The translations under genes and the position numbers were made by a program. This document shows positions 16,936 through 25,882 of a stretch of DNA of 64,000 bases, one piece after another. A model generated the notes under the pieces. The model did not search any database, was not told the DNA's origin, and saw only the letters and a program-made list of their open reading frames with translations. Location: assembly GCA_900472175.1 (NCBI GenBank), contig UCHD01000004.1:305723-369722 (forward strand), written 5' to 3'. Every line of letters starts with the position of its first letter. Position 1 is the stretch's first letter. Source of the DNA: Hyphomicrobiales bacterium (lineage in GTDB: Bacteria > Pseudomonadota > Alphaproteobacteria > Rhizobiales > Rhizobiaceae).

Positions 16936-17836
16936 GGATCACCTCCGAGTGCTTTTGCAGCCGCTTGCCATAGGCCTGGCTGGTGCGGTCAAAAATGATG
17001 GCGATTGCCACGAGCGCGAAACCATTGAAGAAGCCGACGGTGAAGAACTGGTTGTTGATCGCCTGCAATACGTTGCGGCCAAGACCGCCGACGCCGACCA
17101 TCGATGCAACCACGACCATGGCGAGTGACATCATGATGGTCTGGTTGATGCCGGCCATGATCGTCGGCAGAGCCAGCGGCATCTGGACGTTTTTCAACCG
17201 TTGCCACGGCGAAGAGCCAAACGCGTCGGCTGCTTCCAGCACTTCCTTGTCGACCAGCCGTATCCCCAGATTGGTCAGGCGGATCATTGGCGGCACGGCA
17301 TAGATGACAACGGCGATCAGGCCGGGAACCTTGCCGATGCCGAAGATCATGACGACCGGGATCAGGTAGACGAAGCTCGGCATCGTCTGCATCACGTCGA
17401 GGATCGGATTGATAATCGACTGGGCGCGCTCCGAGCGAGCCATCAGGATGCCGATCGGGATGCCGACGATGATGGCGATGAACGTACAGACCGTAACCAT
17501 GGCCAGCGTCACCATCGTGTCGTTCCACAGACCGACAAGGCCGATCAGCAGCATGGATACGATCGTGCCGATCGTGATGCGAATATCGCGGCTGCCATAA
17601 TAGACGATCGCGACCATGACGGCCAAAATAATGATCCAGGGTGAGCTGACGAACAGTTTTTCGAGGTAGTTCAAAAACCATTGAAGCGGCTGGACGAGCG
17701 CATCGATGACATTGACATATTCGCGGACGAGGGCCTTGAAGCCGTCATCGACGCTTTTTCGCGCCATTCGGATTGTCGTATCATTGATCGCCGGAAATTT
17801 ACAAAGCAGATCTGGCAAGTAACTGCATATTGCCAT
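16928..17836 (-). CDS. quaternary-amine ABC transporter, permease (ProW/ChoW-like)
   Basis: 302 residues with six or so membrane segments and the binding-protein-dependent permease loop EAADAFGSSPWQRLKNVQMP. It resembles ProW/OpuAB-type permeases of the ProU family. AAGGGG precedes the ATG at 17836. It lies between the binding-protein and ATPase genes in one operon. The substrate is set by the binding protein and is probably a betaine; with bmt and the MttB-family gene nearby this would supply both demethylation routes (inference). Confidence 0.9.
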   Translation of the reverse strand: MAICSYLPDLLCKFPAINDTTIRMARKSVDDGFKALVREYVNVIDALVQPLQWFLNYLEKLFVSSPWIIILAVMVAIVYYGSRDIRITIGTIVSMLLIGLVGLWNDTMVTLAMVTVCTFIAIIVGIPIGILMARSERAQSIINPILDVMQTMPSFVYLIPVVMIFGIGKVPGLIAVVIYAVPPMIRLTNLGIRLVDKEVLEAADAFGSSPWQRLKNVQMPLALPTIMAGINQTIMMSLAMVVVASMVGVGGLGRNVLQAINNQFFTVGFFNGFALVAIAIIFDRTSQAYGKRLQKHSEVIHG

Positions 17837-18139
17837 GTCGTTCCCCTTTTTGCCGGAAGTTTTATAGTGCCGGCTGCGTCGACGATGCCTGTTTGAGGCC
17901 GCGCGCAGACTTGGGTGGTTTCTTTCCGAACCCCGGCATGTCGTGCATGTGACAACTTTTCATCCCAAGCGACTATGCCGTTTGCGACGATTTTCGTTTT
18001 CACATCCGCATCTGATGGAAATACCGGCGGCATTTCATGTCGCCGGTATCGGGATTTGCTGTTTGCCGGCGCCATTCGGCGTGCCGGGTGGTGACCGAAA
18101 GCCGGCAGCGAATTTGCTCCGCTGCCGAAGGGCAAGCTC
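17837..18139 (-). other. binding protein-permease intergenic region with hairpin
   Basis: 303 bases inside the transporter operon. ATACCGGCG (18021-18029) pairs with CGCCGGTAT (18041-18049) across an 11-base loop, without a T tract. Such a hairpin behind a binding-protein gene commonly protects its mRNA or lowers read-through so that the binding protein outnumbers the permease; here that is inference. No gene was found. Confidence 0.45.
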
Positions 18140-19138
18140 TTAGAGGGCCGCCTTGACCTTTTCGGCGACGTCCGGAGCGACCCACTTGGTCCACATGTCC
18201 GGATAGGTTTCCAGGAAGTGCTTGGCGGCATCTTCGTTGGTGCCCTGGTTATCGGTCATCCAGGCGAGAACCTGGTTGACGGTGCCGTTATCCCACTTGC
18301 GGGTCTTGACGTAGTCCATGGCGACGCCAGCCTTTTCGGAAAACGCCTTGGTGACGACGGTGTAGACGTCCGAGGTCGGATAGGAGTTGACCTTAGGATC
18401 CGGGCAATCCGGAACCGCCGTGCAGGCGTCCCAGTCAGCCTTGTTGTGCTCGACGCCGAAGCTCAGCCGCGTCATTTGATACTTGCCGAGAATGGCCGTC
18501 GGAGCCCAATAGTAGCCGAGCCAGCCCGACTTCTTTTCAAAGGCGTTGGAGATCGAGCCGTCAAGGCCGGCGGCCGAGCCCGTGTCGACCAATTCGAAAC
18601 CCAGCTTCTCAGCGCCCAGTGCCTTATAGAGATTGGCCGTTGAAACCTGGCAATTCCAGCCCGACGGGCAGTTGATGACGGCAGCCTTTGAGGGATCTTC
18701 CGGAGCCGGGAACAGTTCCGGATGCTTCAGCGCGTCCTGAACGGTCTTGATATCCGGGTGTGCGTCCGCCAGGAACTTCGGAATCCACCAGCCTTCGACG
18801 CCGCCTTCGCTGAGGAGCGGCGCTGCCTCGATCAAGCGGCCTTCCTTGATGGCGGCATCCAGAGGCGTGCGCACGGCATTGACCCACAATTCCGGCGCCA
18901 TATCCGGCTGGGCCTTTTCGTTCATGGAGGTAAAGGTCGGCATGGTGTCGCCGGTAACCAGCGTTACCGTGCAGCCGTAGCCGTTTTCGAGGATGTACTT
19001 GTCGACCCAGGCGGCCACACCGGCCGATGCCCAGTTCATTTCGGCGATGCTGACTTCACCGCATTCGGCGGCTTGAGCCGAACCTGCCAGCGCATAAATG
19101 CCGGTAGCGATGATGGTGGAAGCGAGGAGCTTCTTCAT
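18140..19138 (-). CDS. quaternary-amine ABC transporter, substrate-binding protein
   Basis: 332 residues with a signal peptide cleaved after GSAQA (near residue 23). The body is an OpuAC/ProX-like binding domain with aromatic residues (NWASAGVAAW, ELWVNAV, EGWWIPKF, GWLGYYW) of the kind that form cages around trimethylammonium groups, and two Cys pairs likely to form disulfides in the periplasm. From memory it does not look close to the Sinorhizobium choline-specific ChoX sequence, so glycine betaine, proline betaine or carnitine remain open. GGGAGG precedes the ATG. Confidence 0.85.
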   Translation of the reverse strand: MKKLLASTIIATGIYALAGSAQAAECGEVSIAEMNWASAGVAAWVDKYILENGYGCTVTLVTGDTMPTFTSMNEKAQPDMAPELWVNAVRTPLDAAIKEGRLIEAAPLLSEGGVEGWWIPKFLADAHPDIKTVQDALKHPELFPAPEDPSKAAVINCPSGWNCQVSTANLYKALGAEKLGFELVDTGSAAGLDGSISNAFEKKSGWLGYYWAPTAILGKYQMTRLSFGVEHNKADWDACTAVPDCPDPKVNSYPTSDVYTVVTKAFSEKAGVAMDYVKTRKWDNGTVNQVLAWMTDNQGTNEDAAKHFLETYPDMWTKWVAPDVAEKVKAAL

Positions 19139-19649
19139 GTTTAAGACCTCCCAGTCTTATATGCAGCCAAAATCTTGGGGCTCATCGGGATACTGCATCT
19201 CCCGGAAACCCGATCGTTCAGGTTGAAGCAGGCCGGGGGGCTCTTGTGGCAAGGCCGATCTTTCATCCCCGCTGCGACGGCGCTGGAGTTTTCTTGTCTG
19301 GCCGCGGAACTCTGTCGCCAGCCATCTCTCTTTTTACCGTTGGGGGCAGCGTAAGTATTCCACAGGAGAAATCAACCTCCGGAATCGTTTCAAGCCGTGT
19401 GTACGGCATTTTCGGGGCGCCAGGCGGTCCGTGCAAGCCGTTGAATTTTAATGTACCGGGCAATATTTTGTGCAAATGCGCCGCTCTTTGGCGTAAAATT
19501 AGCGCTCCTTCACACAAGCGTTGCGAAGCGTGTTTTATCGCAGACAAATTGTGTTCCGTATGCGCCTTCACGCCGTTTTTCATTTGGCGTGAAAAAAAGT
19601 GAAAAAAAGACGGAATTCATCTTTGATTAAGCTCTCACTAACCATCCGG
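19139..19649. other. non-coding stretch upstream of the transporter operon
   Basis: About 510 bases without a credible gene. It should hold the promoter of the transporter operon (minus strand). Around 19440-19620 it is unusually AT-rich for this genome, and TTCACGCC...GGCGTGAA (about 19566-19592) forms an 8-bp hairpin followed by A residues rather than T, so it is not a terminator in either direction. Confidence 0.35.
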
Positions 19650-19812
19650 TAACACTGTCAGGCTAATTGTTTTCCTGCAGCGGAGGATACCTTGGCTGCC
19701 CGGCCGGATCAGGTTTTGCGTCCCGGCCGGAGCGATCTCCGGGTGTATGCCGGAGTGGCCATGTGTGATTTTGGCAGACCGCACGGTTCCGCAAGGAACG
19801 GGTGCGGTTTTC
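19650..19812 (+). ncRNA. candidate structured small RNA
   Basis: No reading frame fits, but the + strand shows three hairpins in a row: CCCGGCCGG with CCGGCCGGG around 19698-19725, CTCCGG/CCGGAG around 19737-19755, and a final GC-rich hairpin with a T tract (19778-19811). A TTGATT -35-like box lies at 19623. The arrangement of stacked hairpins ending in a terminator, pointing away from any gene, is what an unannotated small RNA would look like. The 5' end is a guess. Confidence 0.35.
19778..19811 (+). terminator. intrinsic terminator, + strand
   Basis: ACCGCACGGTTCC (19778-19790), GCAA loop, GGAACGGGTGCGGT (19795-19808), then TTTT. No protein gene on the + strand ends just before it, so it implies a non-coding transcript. 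Confidence 0.65.
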
Positions 19813-19847
19813 GCATTTCCGGGGAGACCTTTGTCTAGGCGCTGGCA

Positions 19848-19882
19848 CAAAAAAACCGCGCCATTCGAAAAAAGGCGCGGTT
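19848..19882 (-). terminator. intrinsic terminator, minus strand
   Basis: Read on the minus strand, AACCGCGCC (19882-19874) and GGCGCGGTT (19862-19854) form a 9-bp stem over an 11-base loop, followed by a run of seven T. It begins 25 bases after the stop of the 47-residue ORF and supports that ORF being a transcribed gene. Confidence 0.82.
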
Positions 19883-19907
19883 CGAATTGTCAGTCTGGGA
19901 GAAAGTC

Positions 19908-20051
19908 TCAGCCGACGCTGCGGGTCCGGATAAAGCCGAGCGGACCGAAGGGCGCGGACATGACTGTGTTGCGAACGCGCGACTGGCTGTCGGGAACCTT
20001 CGAGTTCCAGGCGATCTGAACGAAATTCGGCTTGCTGAAGATGAACAACAT
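19908..20051 (-). CDS. candidate 47-residue protein, unknown
   Basis: Starts MLFIFSKPNFVQIAWNSK, continues through a polar middle (VPDSQSRVRNTVMSAP) and ends FGPLGFIRTRSVG. No family recognised. Support comes from context: a strong minus-strand terminator 25 bases downstream, no other minus-strand gene it could serve, and an AAGG about 10 bases before the ATG. The N-terminus is mildly amphipathic, with no signal peptide. It is too short for default gene finders in many pipelines. It is divergent from cobQ and 246 bases away. Confidence 0.5.
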   Translation of the reverse strand: MLFIFSKPNFVQIAWNSKVPDSQSRVRNTVMSAPFGPLGFIRTRSVG

Positions 20052-20297
20052 CGGGGTGTGACCTTGGGTGTGGAGCGCCTTTCGCTCCGTGCTTTGATGA
20101 TGCTCATATACGCCTGTTTTAACCGAAATCAACGGGTGTTTTTGTCGCGAGATGTCGCTTTCAGAATGGTTTTGCGGCCGGACCGTACAACCCTCGCAGC
20201 GACCTGAAATATCGCGTGAGAAACCTACGTCAAAGACGGCCGAAATGCGGCGGAACATGGCTTTTCTTGTGGTGGCTGCAATGCTAGACGAAACGTC

Positions 20298-21752
20298 ATG
20301 ACAAAGACGATCATGCTTCAGGGAACCGGCTCGGATGTCGGAAAAACGGTACTCGTGGCGGGGCTCTGCCGCATCGCTGCCAATCGCGGCCTGAAAGTCG
20401 CGCCGTTCAAGCCGCAGAACATGTCCAACAATGCGGCTGTATCCGACGACGGAGGCGAGATCGGCCGCGCACAGTGGCTGCAATCGATGGCGGCGCGCAT
20501 TCCGTCATCGGTTCACATGAACCCGGTTCTGCTTAAACCCCAGTCGGAAACCGGCAGCCAGATCATCGTGCAGGGCAAGGTGGCCGGGCAGGCGAGAGGC
20601 CGCGACTATCAGGCCCTGAAGCCGAAGCTGATGGGCGCTGTCATGGAAAGCTTCGAAACCGTGCGGTCGGGTGCCGATCTCGTCGTCGTCGAAGGCGCGG
20701 GATCGCCCGCCGAAATCAACCTGCGGTCCGGTGATATCGCCAATATGGGATTTGCCACCCGCGCCAATGTGCCGGTCGTGCTGGTCGGCGATATTGATCG
20801 CGGCGGCGTCATTGCTTCGCTGGTCGGCACCCACACTATTCTGTCTGGCGAAGACCGTGCCATGATCAGCGGCTATATCATCAACAAGTTCCGGGGTGAC
20901 GTGTCGCTGTTTGACGATGGCATTGCGGCGGTCAACGGTTTTACCGGCTGGCCGTGCTTCGGCGTCGTGCCATGGTTGAAGAGTGCCGCCCGCCTGCCGG
21001 CCGAGGATTCCGTCGTTTTGGAAAAGCTGGCACGTGGGACGGGCAGGGCGCTGAAGGTCGCCGTGCCGGTTCTGTCGCGCATCGCCAACTTCGACGATCT
21101 CGATCCGCTTTCTGCCGAGCCAGAGGTCGATCTGGTCTTTGTGCGGCCGGGCGAGCGCCTCCCTGCAGATGCCGGCCTTGTCGTCATTCCCGGATCGAAG
21201 GCAACAATTGCCGATCTTGCGGATTTTCGGGCTCAAGGCTGGGACCGCGATTTGCAGGTGCATGTGCGGCGTGGCGGCCGTGTCATTGGCATTTGCGGCG
21301 GATACCAGATGCTGGGAGACCGGGTCACCGATCCGCATGGTATCGAAGGCAATGGCGGCGAAATCCCAGGGCTTGGCCTTCTGGCCGTCGAAACGGAGAT
21401 GGCGCCGGAAAAGACGGTGCGCAACAGCAGTGCCCGCTCGGCAATTTACGATGTCGCGCTGGAAGGCTATGAAATCCACCTTGGCCGCACGACCGGTGCC
21501 GATTGCGCCCGCCCGGCCGTGATCATCGATGGCCGGCCCGATGGGGCGGTCTCGGCCGACGGCATGGTCAGCGGCACCTATTTGCACGGCTTGTTTACCA
21601 GCGACGCCTATCGCGCAGCGCTGCTCAAAAGCTTCGGCATCGAGGGCGGCGGTGAAAACTACCGGCAATCGGTCGACCGCGCACTCGACGACGTCGCGGC
21701 CGAACTGGAGGCCGTGCTGGATCCGCGCTGGCTAGACGGACTGATGTCCTGA
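20298..21752 (+). CDS. cobQ: cobyric acid synthase
   Basis: 484 residues. Amidates the b, d, e and g side chains of adenosylcobyrinic acid a,c-diamide using glutamine and ATP. N-terminal P-loop-like [16 protein letters not shown]-terminal class I glutamine amidotransferase with the nucleophile cysteine in [10 protein letters not shown] and the histidine in GTYLHGLF. Length is normal for the family. It is separated from the main cob operon by the ClC gene on the other strand; no second B12 box was recognised in the 246 bases upstream. Confidence 0.96.
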   Translation: MTKTIMLQGTGSDVGKTVLVAGLCRIAANRGLKVAPFKPQNMSNNAAVSDDGGEIGRAQWLQSMAARIPSSVHMNPVLLKPQSETGSQIIVQGKVAGQARGRDYQALKPKLMGAVMESFETVRSGADLVVVEGAGSPAEINLRSGDIANMGFATRANVPVVLVGDIDRGGVIASLVGTHTILSGEDRAMISGYIINKFRGDVSLFDDGIAAVNGFTGWPCFGVVPWLKSAARLPAEDSVVLEKLARGTGRALKVAVPVLSRIANFDDLDPLSAEPEVDLVFVRPGERLPADAGLVVIPGSKATIADLADFRAQGWDRDLQVHVRRGGRVIGICGGYQMLGDRVTDPHGIEGNGGEIPGLGLLAVETEMAPEKTVRNSSARSAIYDVALEGYEIHLGRTTGADCARPAVIIDGRPDGAVSADGMVSGTYLHGLFTSDAYRAALLKSFGIEGGGENYRQSVDRALDDVAAELEAVLDPRWLDGLMS

Positions 21753-21765
21753 TCTGGGCGGAAGT

Positions 21766-23607
21766 TCAAATCTCTCCTGATGCCTCGCGCCGCCTCCGGT
21801 CCAGTTCTTCGCTGTAGCGGCGCAGCGTGTGGCTTTCCGTCAAAAGACCGACAACGCGCCGTTCGATAAGGTTGTTGACCACGGCCAACGCATCGCTCTC
21901 GTTCGTGTCGAACAGGGCTGCCGCCTGCTTGGCATTCATGTTCGGCTGCAGGAAATCATTCGGCAGGCGGATGAAGCCCGAAAGCCCCTGCTTTTCCTCG
22001 CTGGCCTCGATGGGGCTGGCATAGACTTCGGGAACCTGGATGATGCCGGCATATTTCGCGCCATCGACGACGACGACGCGTTGTGTCGATCCGAGCGGAA
22101 AATCGCGGCGGAAATCCTCCAGCGTTGCCTGGGCGTCGATGGTGCGGACATCGGTACGCATCAGGCGGCCGACCGTCAGGTTGCGGATCCAGCCGACATC
22201 ATGGGCGCTGCGGATGCTTTCGCCGCGCAGGTGAAAACGCCATGTGGCGAACGAGTAGCCGAACGTGGTGCGCACCACGAGCGATGAGGTGATCACAGCT
22301 GCGAGGACCAGAACGGTGATCGGAAAATCGCCGGTGATTTCCAGCGCCAGGAAGGTCATGGTCAATGGCCCGCCGATGACGGCGACCGCCAGCGCGCTCA
22401 TGCCGACAACGGCATAGATGACGGGTGTCAGCGTTGCATGGGCAAAGATGTAGGGCGCAGAAAAGGCAAACAGCTTGCCGAGCAGCGCCCCCATGAACAG
22501 TGAGGCAAAGAACAGGCCGCCACGGAATCCGGAGCCGATCGAGACGGCCGATGCAAGCGATTTCAGGAGGAACAGACCGATCAACATCGGGATCGCCGGC
22601 GAACTGGCGAGATTGAGGTGCAAGGCGCCGTGACCGGCCGAAAGAACCTGCGGTGAGACCAGCGCCAGAAGGCCAACGACGACACCACCAAGCGCAGGCC
22701 GCATCGGCGCAGGGATCGAACTGCGGCGGGCAAGACCCTCGACCAGCGAGACACCCTTCATCAACAGGATGCCCATGCCGGCACAGAAGCAGCCGAGCAG
22801 CAATGCTGGCAGATAGTCGGCCGGAACGACCGCGCCGAACTGCCCGACATCGATGGTGAAATCACCGGCATAGAGCCATCGGGCGACGAGATTGGCGATC
22901 AATGCGGATACGACGACCGGCGTCAGCGACACGATCGTATAGGTGCCGATGATCAGCTCGAACGCATAGAAGGCGCCAGTCAAGGGTGCGTTGAACGCGG
23001 CGGCGATGGCTCCGGCGGCGCCACAGCCGACCAGCGTGCGCAGATCCGAGCGGCGAAGCTGCAGCGAAACGCCGAGCTTGGAGGCGATGCCGGACGCAAG
23101 CTGGGTGTACCCGGCCTCAAGCCCGACAGAGGCGCCAAAGCCGTTGGAGATCAGGTTCTGGACCGCGACGATGATGCTGTCGGTCAAGGACAGCCGGCCG
23201 CCATGCAGGGCGTTGGCCTCGATCGGGTCGACCATCGGTTTTTTGCGCCACGACGCCAGAAGAATCATCACAAGGCCGAGAATGATCCCGCCGACGACCG
23301 GCGCGATCAGCACCGAGATTTCGCCCCGCAGATCGCTGGCGCTCAACCGTTGTTCGTCGGCAATGCCGAAAATCAGGCTGTGCAGGCGGCTGGATATGAT
23401 GCTCATTGCGGTCACGGCGAGGCCTGACGTGATGCCGACGACGATGCCCGCGACGACCAGGCCGAGTTCACTGCGCCGCGCAAAGGCCCGCAAGCGCCCA
23501 CGGTCGAACAGTAGCGAGAGATAGCCGAGGCGGCGCAGGTCGAATTTGGGTATCATCTTCAGCTTCATTGCCAGGCCATCCAGTCTCTGCGCCGTCCTAA
23601 AAGGCAT
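21766..23607 (-). CDS. ClC family chloride channel/antiporter with CBS domains
   Basis: About 613 residues. Ten or more membrane helices with ClC signatures: GASVGLEAGYTQLASG in the place of the GxEGP selectivity motif (with its glutamate), and GSGFRGGLFFASLFMGA. A cytoplasmic C-terminus from about residue 460 on (VGRLMRTDVRTIDAQ; VVNNLIERRVVGLLTE) fits two CBS domains. It moves chloride or a related anion across the inner membrane. The frame opens at TTG 23622; ATG 23607 or 23568 are likelier starts, but neither has a clear ribosome site. It is convergent with cobQ and apparently unrelated to cobalamin. Confidence 0.85.
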   Translation of the reverse strand: MPFRTAQRLDGLAMKLKMIPKFDLRRLGYLSLLFDRGRLRAFARRSELGLVVAGIVVGITSGLAVTAMSIISSRLHSLIFGIADEQRLSASDLRGEISVLIAPVVGGIILGLVMILLASWRKKPMVDPIEANALHGGRLSLTDSIIVAVQNLISNGFGASVGLEAGYTQLASGIASKLGVSLQLRRSDLRTLVGCGAAGAIAAAFNAPLTGAFYAFELIIGTYTIVSLTPVVVSALIANLVARWLYAGDFTIDVGQFGAVVPADYLPALLLGCFCAGMGILLMKGVSLVEGLARRSSIPAPMRPALGGVVVGLLALVSPQVLSAGHGALHLNLASSPAIPMLIGLFLLKSLASAVSIGSGFRGGLFFASLFMGALLGKLFAFSAPYIFAHATLTPVIYAVVGMSALAVAVIGGPLTMTFLALEITGDFPITVLVLAAVITSSLVVRTTFGYSFATWRFHLRGESIRSAHDVGWIRNLTVGRLMRTDVRTIDAQATLEDFRRDFPLGSTQRVVVVDGAKYAGIIQVPEVYASPIEASEEKQGLSGFIRLPNDFLQPNMNAKQAAALFDTNESDALAVVNNLIERRVVGLLTESHTLRRYSEELDRRRREASGEI

Positions 23608-23675
23608 GGCATTGGAGATCAAGTGAAGTCTTGATCACATCACGCTAAACCGTGGTGGCGGAGATAGTGCCGCAA

Positions 23676-23704
23676 TTGACTTGATCCAGGTGAGCGCCTA
23701 ATCA
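23676..23704 (+). promoter_or_regulatory. possible promoter of the cob riboswitch transcript
   Basis: TTGACT (23676-23681), 17-base spacer, TAATCA (23699-23704). The -35 box is good and the -10 box poor. Transcription would begin just before the riboswitch at 23714, which is the main reason for listing it. Confidence 0.35.
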
Positions 23705-23713
23705 TCAGCCATT

Positions 23714-24083
23714 GGATGGTTCCCGATATGTCTGTGCATGCCGGGAGTAAATGGGAATGCGACGGGCCGGACCCAAGCCGGGCGTCCTTATCGCAGCCGA
23801 CCCCGCGACTGTAGAACGGTCAGGGTTCACCATTCGGGAAAGCCGGTGCTTCCGGACTGTCCGCACTCGCGGCAGCGGCGCGCATTGGCCCAACCGGAAA
23901 AGCCACTGGAGTGGCATTACGATCAGCCGGGGCTGGACGCCTCTATTGTCTACGAATCGTCCACCTCTTCGTGATGCCTGCCGATTGCGGTCAAGCAATC
24001 TGGCGCAAACCTCCGGGAAGGCGAGGTGGGCCCGTTCGTCCCTTTGGGGACGTGGCGCCGTGAGCCAGGAGACCTGCCATCCT
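23714..24083 (+). promoter_or_regulatory. cobalamin riboswitch
   Basis: Conserved blocks in order: GGTTCCCG near the 5' end, TAAATGGGAATGCGA (about 23747), CCCCGCGACTGTAG (about 23801), AAAAGCCACTGG (about 23897), CCGGGAAGGCGAGGTGGGC (about 24015) and the B12 box GAGCCAGGAGACCTGCC (24063-24079). GGATGG (23714-23719) and CCATCC (24078-24083) close helix P1. At about 370 nucleotides it is longer than the usual 200 or so, with the extra length between the GCCACTGG and GGGAAGGC blocks. It should shut off the downstream cobP operon when adenosylcobalamin is plentiful. Confidence 0.93.
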
Positions 24084-24155
24084 CAAGAGCCCCGGTTTAG
24101 CCTGGGGTTCGCCCATCCAGGGAGAGATACTCCCGATGCCAGCACGGAGGTTGTC

Positions 24156-24254
24156 ATGGCTTTATCATCCCGTTCCCTGAACGGCCCGTTTTGCATTGCC
24201 GCGCTTTTTCGCTCGCGCGGTCCATTGGTCTGCGTATTTCCCGGCGCGCGCTGA
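24156..24254 (+). CDS. 32-residue leader ORF between the riboswitch and cobP
   Basis: ATG at 24156 follows GGAGG with a six-base spacer, one of the best ribosome sites in the region. The product starts MALSSRSLNGPFCIAALF and ends RGPLVCVFPGAR. The stop lies 15 bases before the cobP ATG, close enough for translational coupling. Small hairpins (CCCCGG/CCTGGGG near 24092, GGGAG/CTCCC near 24121) sit between the B12 box and this site. It could be a leader peptide through which the riboswitch controls cobP translation, or a remnant; no family recognised. Confidence 0.5.
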   Translation: MALSSRSLNGPFCIAALFRSRGPLVCVFPGAR

Positions 24255-24269
24255 GGCCGGGACCATTCC

Positions 24270-24794
24270 ATGACATCGAAACAGTCAGGTAGCGTGCTGG
24301 TTCTGGGCGGCGCCCGGTCCGGTAAATCCACTTTCGCTGAAAAACTCGTGACGGCGTCGGGTCTGCGCATGTATTACGTCGCGACAGGAAGAGCCTGGGA
24401 CGGCGAGATGCAGGCAAGAATTGCCGAGCATCGCGATCGCCGCGGGCCGGACTGGCAAACCCATGAAGAGCCGCTTGAGCTTGCCGCCTGTTTGAAGGCG
24501 ATCGATGCGCCGGATCGCATCATTCTGATTGATTGCCTGACGCTCTGGGTCACCAATCTGATGATGGAGCACCGGGATATCGCGGCGGAATTTGAACGGC
24601 TTGCGGCCTATGTGCCGCTCGCCAAGGCCCGGCTGGTTTTCGTGTCCAACGAGGTCGGGCTTGGCATCGTGCCGGAGAACCGGATGGCGCGCGATTTTCG
24701 CGACCATGCCGGCCGGCTGCACCAGATCATTGCGGAGATATCCGCAGACGTCTATTTTATCGCGGCTGGATTGCCGCTGAAAATGAAGGGTTGA
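24270..24794 (+). CDS. cobP: adenosylcobinamide kinase / adenosylcobinamide-phosphate guanylyltransferase
   Basis: 174 residues. Phosphorylates adenosylcobinamide and adds GMP to give adenosylcobinamide-GDP in nucleotide-loop assembly. Walker [10 protein letters not shown] near residue 11, the [11 protein letters not shown] segment, and the [19 protein letters not shown] block typical of CobP/CobU. First protein-coding gene of recognised function after the cobalamin riboswitch; cobW starts 3 bases after its stop. GGGA lies before the ATG. Confidence 0.95.
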   Translation: MTSKQSGSVLVLGGARSGKSTFAEKLVTASGLRMYYVATGRAWDGEMQARIAEHRDRRGPDWQTHEEPLELAACLKAIDAPDRIILIDCLTLWVTNLMMEHRDIAAEFERLAAYVPLAKARLVFVSNEVGLGIVPENRMARDFRDHAGRLHQIIAEISADVYFIAAGLPLKMKG

Positions 24795-24797
24795 TCC

Positions 24798-25862
24798 ATG
24801 ACCACTGAAAAAACCGCCCACGGCAAGATTCCTGCCACCGTCATCACCGGCTTCCTCGGCGCCGGCAAGACGACGATGATCCGCAACATCCTGCAGAATG
24901 CGGAGGGACGCCGCATCGCGCTGATCATCAACGAGTTCGGCGATCTCGGCGTCGATGGCGACGTGCTGAAGGGCTGCGGCGCCGAAGCCTGCAGCGAGGA
25001 CGATATCATCGAGTTGACCAACGGCTGCATCTGCTGCACGGTCGCCGACGATTTTATCCCGACAATGACCAAGCTGCTTGAGCGCGAAAATCGCCCGGAC
25101 CATATCGTCATCGAGACGTCCGGCCTGGCGCTGCCGCAGCCGCTGATCGCCGCTTTCAACTGGCCGGATATCCGCAGCGAAGTCACGGTTGACGGTGTCG
25201 TTACCGTAGTGGACAGCGCTGCCGTTGCCGCCGGGCGTTTTGCTGACGACCACGACAAGGTCGATGCACTGCGCGTCAACGATGACAATCTCGATCATGA
25301 AAGCCCGATCGAGGAACTGTTCGAAGATCAGCTGACCGCTGCCGACCTGATCATCCTCAACAAGACCGATCTGCTCGACTCGACCGGTCTTGCCTTCGTC
25401 CGCAATGAAGTCTCGTCGCGCACCAGCCGCAAGCCTGCGATGATCGAGGCAAAGAACGGCGAGGTGTCCGCCGCCGTCCTGCTCGGCCTCGGTGTTGGCA
25501 CCGAAAGCGATATCGCAAACCGCAAATCGCATCACGAGATGGAACACGAGGCCGGTGAAGACCACGATCACGACGAATTCGACAGTTTTGTCGTCGAACT
25601 TGGTGCGGTCGCCGATCCGGCCGGGTTCATCGAAAAGCTGAAGCCGATCATTGCGGAACATGACGTGCTGCGCCTCAAGGGATTTGCCGATATCCCCGGC
25701 AAGCCGATGCGCCTGCTGATCCAGGGCGTCGGCGCCCGTATCGATCAGTATTTCGACCGCCCGTGGGCAGCCGGCGAAGTGCGCCGCACCCGCCTGGTCG
25801 TCATCGGTCTGCATGATATGGATGAAGCGGCCGTGCGCGCTGCGATCACAGCGGCGGTTTGA
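24798..25862 (+). CDS. cobW: CobW, metal-chaperone GTPase
   Basis: 354 residues of the G3E/COG0523 GTPase family; CobW is thought to supply cobalt to the CobNST chelatase. P-loop GFLGAGKTT (18-26), metal site NGCICCT (C77, C79, C80), NKTDLLDS guanine-binding motif, and a His/Asp/Glu-rich loop (HHEMEHEAGEDHDHDEFD) that may bind metal. It sits between cobP and cobN; the 193 bases to cobN are filled mostly by a palindromic repeat. Confidence 0.95.
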   Translation: MTTEKTAHGKIPATVITGFLGAGKTTMIRNILQNAEGRRIALIINEFGDLGVDGDVLKGCGAEACSEDDIIELTNGCICCTVADDFIPTMTKLLERENRPDHIVIETSGLALPQPLIAAFNWPDIRSEVTVDGVVTVVDSAAVAAGRFADDHDKVDALRVNDDNLDHESPIEELFEDQLTAADLIILNKTDLLDSTGLAFVRNEVSSRTSRKPAMIEAKNGEVSAAVLLGLGVGTESDIANRKSHHEMEHEAGEDHDHDEFDSFVVELGAVADPAGFIEKLKPIIAEHDVLRLKGFADIPGKPMRLLIQGVGARIDQYFDRPWAAGEVRRTRLVVIGLHDMDEAAVRAAITAAV

Positions 25863-25882
25863 TAATGGTGAGCGCGGAGTCG

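Noticed and set aside
19246-19602. 118-codon open frame on the + strand upstream of the binding-protein gene
   Set aside because: No ribosome site, odd composition (many Cys, Ser, Lys at the end) and no family; the region is more likely a promoter stretch.
19566-19605. Terminator-like hairpin TTCACGCC/GGCGTGAA
   Set aside because: It is followed by A residues on the + strand and by GC on the minus strand, so it lacks the T tract in both directions.
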